Of a stretch of 32,266 nucleotides of DNA, positions 29,956 to 32,266 are shown one piece after another; position 1 is the first letter of the stretch, and each line of letters starts with the position of its first letter. The notes below the pieces were generated by a model. It searched no databases, had not been told where the DNA came from, and was given only the letters and a program-made list of their open reading frames with translations. The DNA is from Candidatus Gottesmanbacteria bacterium. GTDB taxonomy: Bacteria; Patescibacteriota; Microgenomatia; UBA10105; UBA927. The stretch is taken from positions 1 to 32,266 of the forward strand of contig JAHFKK010000006.1 of assembly GCA_023245335.1 (NCBI GenBank). Direction: 5' to 3'. A program made the translations under genes and the position numbers.

Positions 29956-30011
29956 CGACAAAGTGAGCGGGCGCCGGCGTTTTGGCGCTCCGCTCGAATG
30001 ACTGGTTATAT
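29950..30011 (-). mobile_element. Integron-type attC site 4 (leftward)
   Basis: Read leftward: ATATAACCAGTCATTC, GAGCGG, extrahelical A, GCGCC, 8-base loop, GGCGC, CCGCTC, ACTTTGTC, then GTTATAA. AACCAGTCATTC is shared exactly with attC site 1. The 11-bp stem with one unpaired A has the same geometry as site 2. Both 7-base cores deviate from the strict consensus by one or two bases. Confidence 0.75.
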
Positions 30012-30043
30012 TTTTTATTAGAACTACTCAGAAAGGAATCAAT

Positions 30044-30412
30044 ATGAATTGCCAGTGTGGAAAACCAATACAATTTAAGTGGCCGATCCCGATTATCGGA
30101 GTAACACCGCTTCATACGTTTGTGGTTCAGGTTCCGTGCAACTGTGGTCGGTCTATAAACGTGCAATTGGATACCATGAAACCGTATGTCGCGGATAGGT
30201 GCGATATTTACCCGGCAAACAGAGGGGAATATCAAATACCACAGGGGGGCGATAACGTGAACTTCACATGCCCGATATGCAAATGCGGGTTCGGTTTGAA
30301 ACCATCATCAGTTCACAAAATCGCAGCAGACGGGAAAGTCACTCCGAGCGTCATCTGCCCGACTGGTTGCGGGTTCCACGCATGGGTGACACTAAAGGAC
30401 TGGAAGGAGTGA
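30044..30412 (+). CDS. Protein with several zinc-ribbon motifs
   Basis: A 122-residue protein with Cys pairs CQCG (3-6), CNCG, CPICKCG and CPTGC spread along the chain, enough for two zinc ribbons. The segments between are beta-rich (HTFVVQVPCNCGRSINVQLD). AAAGGA precedes the ATG. It sits between attC site 4 and hairpin element B. Its stop is five bases from a core-like ATATAAC. Function unknown. Confidence 0.7.
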   Translation: MNCQCGKPIQFKWPIPIIGVTPLHTFVVQVPCNCGRSINVQLDTMKPYVADRCDIYPANRGEYQIPQGGDNVNFTCPICKCGFGLKPSSVHKIAADGKVTPSVICPTGCGFHAWVTLKDWKE

Positions 30413-30416
30413 ATTG

Positions 30417-30471
30417 ATATAACAGCGCAATAAGCGGAACTATTCCGCCTATTGAGGCAACAAGGGGGTAA
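30417..30471 (-). repeat. attC-like hairpin element B (shared half with 20480-20535)
   Basis: On the plus strand AGCGGAACTATTCCGCC, TATTGAGGCAACAAGG and GGGTAA match element A apart from one deleted base in the loop. Read leftward the right side is CCGCTTATTGCGCT and GTTATAT, a plausible R-prime core. The other core is not recognisable. It marks the right edge of the rightward accessory cluster and points the opposite way to element A. Confidence 0.6.
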
Positions 30472-30483
30472 GGCGGAATTATC

Positions 30484-30552
30484 AGCCCCCGTTATCGCTT
30501 CATCTGTAACGGTTCCTGGCGCACCATTAGTTGTAAGAGAAGCGCGGGGGCT
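30484..30552. terminator. Long-range inverted repeat between converging operons
   Basis: AGCCCCCG (30484-30491) and CGGGGGCT (30545-30552) are perfect 8-bp complements 53 bases apart, with a second internal stem CCGTTA/TAACGG. The structure lies in the gap where the rightward accessory genes and leftward lysis genes converge. It could end transcription from either side, but no T-run is present. Confidence 0.4.
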
Positions 30553-30556
30553 TAGA

Positions 30557-30778
30557 TTATTTGTTTGCCCGACACTCTTTCAGTGCCTTCAACAGCAGTT
30601 CATTATCCTGATAGAGCCGGTCAACCACCTGCTTGCTGATTGTCACCGTCTCCTGCCCGTCGATCACCACGTAGCGCGGACTGCACCCGGTCATGCTGTT
30701 CAGCAATAGCAGCAGCAACGCGGTCAGAATCCCCACCCTCCAGGCCGTTACGCATCTCTTGGACATGCCTATCCACAT
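30557..30778 (-). CDS. Outer-membrane spanin-like lipoprotein (Rz1-type)
   Basis: A 73-residue protein with a basic start (SKRCVTAWR), a signal-peptide core (VGILTALLLLLLN) and a lipobox SMTGC, with the lipidated Cys at about residue 32. The mature part is 42 residues. It overlaps the inner spanin-like gene in another frame, the classic Rz/Rz1 arrangement. In such pairs the lipoprotein joins the inner spanin to fuse the membranes at lysis. Its mature part is not Pro-rich as in lambda Rz1, so the call rests on lipobox and gene overlap. Confidence 0.65.
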   Translation of the reverse strand: MWIGMSKRCVTAWRVGILTALLLLLLNSMTGCSPRYVVIDGQETVTISKQVVDRLYQDNELLLKALKECRANK

Positions 30779-30884
30779 CAGCGTCCTCCCGTCTTGCTCT
30801 ACCCTCTGCGCTATTGCGGAAGGCCAGGTAGTGGGCTATCAGTGACAGGATCGCCACAGATAGCCCGATGATTGCTTCTACCAT
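30621..30884 (-). CDS. Inner-membrane spanin-like protein (Rz-type)
   Basis: An 87-residue protein with an N-terminal membrane anchor (MVEAIIGLSVAILSLIAHYL) and a charged helical remainder (ARREDADVDRHVQEMRNGLE), the layout of small inner spanins. Most of its 3-prime half is overlapped in another frame by the lipoprotein gene. Its start overlaps the end of the holin-like gene. It is shorter than lambda Rz (153 residues), so the pair is a candidate rather than a proven spanin. Confidence 0.6.
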   Translation of the reverse strand: MVEAIIGLSVAILSLIAHYLAFRNSAEGRARREDADVDRHVQEMRNGLEGGDSDRVAAAIAEQHDRVQSALRGDRRAGDGDNQQAGG

Positions 30885-31057
30885 ACCACTGCGTCCTTAG
30901 TGACCAGCCGCATAATAACACCAAGCACCTGCGTGATTATGCCTGAGTACAGTGCCCATTGCGCGTCACCCAGAATACCCGTCCCGATGAGAACTGAGCC
31001 AACCAGACCTAAAAGCTGAACCCACACACTTTTTGATGCCCAAACTTTCTTCTCCAT
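30878..31057 (-). CDS. Holin-like small membrane protein
   Basis: A 59-residue protein with a basic start (EKKVWASKS) and two hydrophobic helices (VWVQLLGLVGSVLIGTGIL and ALYSGIITQVLGVIMRLV), a short polar end and AAGGAGG before the ATG. Between endolysin and spanin genes, this size and topology fit a class II holin that makes holes in the inner membrane to time lysis. Identification is by topology and position. Confidence 0.7.
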   Translation of the reverse strand: MEKKVWASKSVWVQLLGLVGSVLIGTGILGDAQWALYSGIITQVLGVIMRLVTKDAVVW

Positions 31058-31068
31058 TTTGTTCCTCC

Positions 31069-31404
31069 TTAATAAAGCCAACATGATTCTACTGCATCCG
31101 TAACGTCCGCGTGAATAAAATCCTTCCTTATGCCCACCCTTGTAAAACCAGCCTTATACAATCCCTTAAGTATCTTCCCTCTTTGAGGGCCGTAAAGAGC
31201 CTTTATGTCCATAGCCTTACCGCTTACATGATTCATAGACGTAGAGCCTACGGCCTTGTTATGTTCAGGGCAACGATACCCACTGGAAATAACAAAGGGC
31301 GTGTCTGCGATTTCTCTAGCAAGACAGGCCATCTTGTAAAACGCCTCATCAATTACCAAGGCCCCGCAGTGTTTGCATTTAAACTCATCTTTGGCTAGAC
31401 TCAT
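31069..31404 (-). CDS. Endolysin, M15 (VanY/D-Ala-D-Ala type) peptidase
   Basis: A 111-residue zinc peptidase. The M15A-type motif is SGYRCPEHNKAVGSTSMNHV...GKAMDI...FIHADV, with zinc ligands His59, Asp66 and His98. The N-terminus EFKCKHCG is the usual start of phage peptidase_M15_3 enzymes. It would cut peptide cross-bridges in the cell wall at lysis. It lies just before the holin-like gene. GGAGG precedes the ATG. There is no signal peptide, so release would depend on the holin. Confidence 0.85.
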   Translation of the reverse strand: MSLAKDEFKCKHCGALVIDEAFYKMACLAREIADTPFVISSGYRCPEHNKAVGSTSMNHVSGKAMDIKALYGPQRGKILKGLYKAGFTRVGIRKDFIHADVTDAVESCWLY

Positions 31405-31543
31405 CTGCTTCCTCCTTATTCTCCGGCACTTCGAAACGCTCTATCCACTGATGCTTACAGCTTTCTTCACGACACTCGTAGGCAATAAAATACATCCCGA
31501 TTGAGTGCCCTACGTGTTCACTTTGGCAGTGAGGACATTTCAT
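31385..31543 (-). CDS. Small zinc-ribbon protein in the lysis block
   Basis: A 52-residue protein: MKCPHCQSEHVGHSIGMYFI then YECREESCKHQW. Two Cys pairs (CPHC and CREESC) form one zinc ribbon. Start and stop both overlap neighbours: the ATG overlaps the preceding stop and the last 20 bases overlap the endolysin start. It is likely a small regulator or structural zinc protein; no family function is known. Confidence 0.65.
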   Translation of the reverse strand: MKCPHCQSEHVGHSIGMYFIAYECREESCKHQWIERFEVPENKEEADESSQR

Positions 31544-31905
31544 CGGCTTAACCTTATCTCTCTAAGTAGTATCCTGCTCAGGTCATCGAGCTTATCTTCC
31601 AGCTTCCCCTGGCTGGCAGTTATGGCCTCCTGCCCCGTTGCAAGCTGCTGTAGGTCTTTCTGTATTCGAGCAAGAGATATTTCCGCTTCCCTGATTTTTA
31701 TAGCATTCTCTTTGATGTTCCCATCTCGCCTCTCAGTATCACCGGACATGATTCTTGTCGTAATCCCCACAAGAATAGTTATGACAACGAACAACACCGT
31801 TACGAACTTCCACATTCCGTCTTTTTTGATGGCCCCAAGTTCAACATCATCAATTTTCTCGATCAGATCTTCTCTACAGGTGCTACTGCATTGCAATTCT
31901 GCCAT
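31540..31905 (-). CDS. Membrane-anchored coiled-coil protein of the lysis block
   Basis: A 121-residue protein. Residues 1-30 are polar with two Cys. About 31-52 is a transmembrane helix (MWKFVTVLFVVITILVGITT). About 60-115 is a coiled coil (NIKENAIKIREAEISLARIQ onwards). Small phage membrane coiled-coil proteins of this sort can be haemolysin/XhlA-like, although XhlA has the helix at the C-terminus. No firm family; a lysis accessory role is inferred from position. Confidence 0.65.
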   Translation of the reverse strand: MAELQCSSTCREDLIEKIDDVELGAIKKDGMWKFVTVLFVVITILVGITTRIMSGDTERRDGNIKENAIKIREAEISLARIQKDLQQLATGQEAITASQGKLEDKLDDLSRILLREIRLSR

Positions 31906-31923
31906 TACATCGTCCTCCCCAAG

Positions 31924-32205
31924 TCAAAGATGTCGGTTCAACTCTGCCGCTCTTGCCTCTACCTCATAATCTATTTTGTCATAACCCTTGGTAATCCACT
32001 GCCAGATATACCGGCTTAGAAACCTAACCTTTCCGTGCCTGGCCCACTGCTTTTTATGTTCATCCTCGTGACGTCTCCACTGAGGGCTGACATCAGTCGA
32101 AGGGCCGGAGTAGTAGGTTGTCTGGCCCAACGTAACGGCGTAGGGTTTGCCGTTGTAGAAGATCAGGCTGAATAAGCGGCCTAGCCAGTGATTGTATTTA
32201 TCCAT
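31924..32205 (-). CDS. Small putative zincin with HExxH motif
   Basis: A 93-residue protein. HEDEH (about residues 47-51) fits the HExxH zinc motif and is followed 30 residues later by YEVEARAAE, where a downstream Glu could be the third ligand. The surrounding WRRHEDEHKKQW and IWQWITKGYDKIDYEVEA resemble small zincin-like phage proteins of unknown role. AAAGGAGC precedes the ATG. Whether it is an active peptidase, a lysis factor or a virion component cannot be told. Confidence 0.65.
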   Translation of the reverse strand: MDKYNHWLGRLFSLIFYNGKPYAVTLGQTTYYSGPSTDVSPQWRRHEDEHKKQWARHGKVRFLSRYIWQWITKGYDKIDYEVEARAAELNRHL

Positions 32206-32216
32206 AGCTTGCTCCT

Positions 32217-32266
32217 TTATCGAGGAAGGCTGTCATAGATTTTTTGCAGCCATTCTTTCATATTTA
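32217..32266 (-). CDS. C-terminus of a gene cut by the right window edge
   Basis: A leftward frame enters from the window edge and ends TAA at 32217. The visible part from an ATG at 32261 is MKEWLQKIYDSLPR. The gene may begin outside the window, since the frame is open at the edge. Nothing can be said of its function. Confidence 0.4.
   Translation of the reverse strand, partial: NMKEWLQKIYDSLPR

Overview
The window is part of a tailed double-stranded DNA phage or prophage of the P22-like short-tailed type. The evidence is a head-to-tail gene series on the minus strand: small terminase, large terminase, P22-type portal, scaffold-like protein, P22-type coat, P22 gp4-like tail accessory factor and gp10-like stabilisation protein. 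The lysis block has nested inner and outer spanin candidates, so the host is probably Gram-negative. One near-consensus sigma-54 promoter fits that. The host cannot be named from sequence alone, and no integrase or tRNA was found.

Layout. (1) Positions 1-14861, minus strand: packaging and structural genes, read from right to left. Between the coat gene and the tail accessory genes sits a four-gene block (3517-8118): a glycosyltransferase fused to a DUF115/MptE-like domain, a SPASM-type radical SAM protein, a B12-binding-type radical SAM protein, and a free-standing DUF115/MptE-like protein. A terminator-like hairpin lies just upstream of this block and another directly after the coat gene. 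(2) 14863-17061: control region with a sigma-54-like promoter, a perfect consensus sigma-70 promoter pointing left, and 15-bp repeats. (3) 15494-19150, plus strand: small accessory genes, including several zinc-ribbon proteins and a RadC-like JAB protein, ending in a strong terminator. (4) 19232-27431, minus strand: replication and recombination genes. These are NinG-like HNH, NinB-like, a RecA/DnaB-like ATPase preceded by a nine-copy GTGAC iteron array, YqaJ exonuclease, ERF annealing protein and a coiled-coil protein. (5) 27560-30412, plus strand: regulator and small accessory genes. (6) 30557-32266, minus strand: lysis genes (spanins, holin-like protein, M15 peptidase endolysin) and membrane or zincin-like companions.

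The most unusual feature is a set of sequences with the architecture of integron attC recombination sites. Two face right at 21493-21552 and 22035-22096. Three face left at 29316-29404, 29633-29687 and 29950-30011. Each has a GTT-type core at the R-prime end and a GC-rich stem with one extrahelical A on the left arm. They separate small genes (an adenine-methyltransferase-like gene, a 55-residue gene, a YkgJ-like gene and others). Several of these genes have their stop codon inside the attC core and run opposite to the usual cassette direction. A further hairpin element, related by a duplicated 40-bp half, occurs at both outer ends of these clusters (20480 and 30417). The window therefore looks like a phage that has acquired, or exchanges, integron-type cassettes in its accessory regions.

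Two accessory genes (17284-17627 and 27780-28171) appear frameshifted. An AT-rich membrane and coiled-coil gene on the plus strand (20570-21397) sits inside the minus-strand replication region as a likely late arrival.
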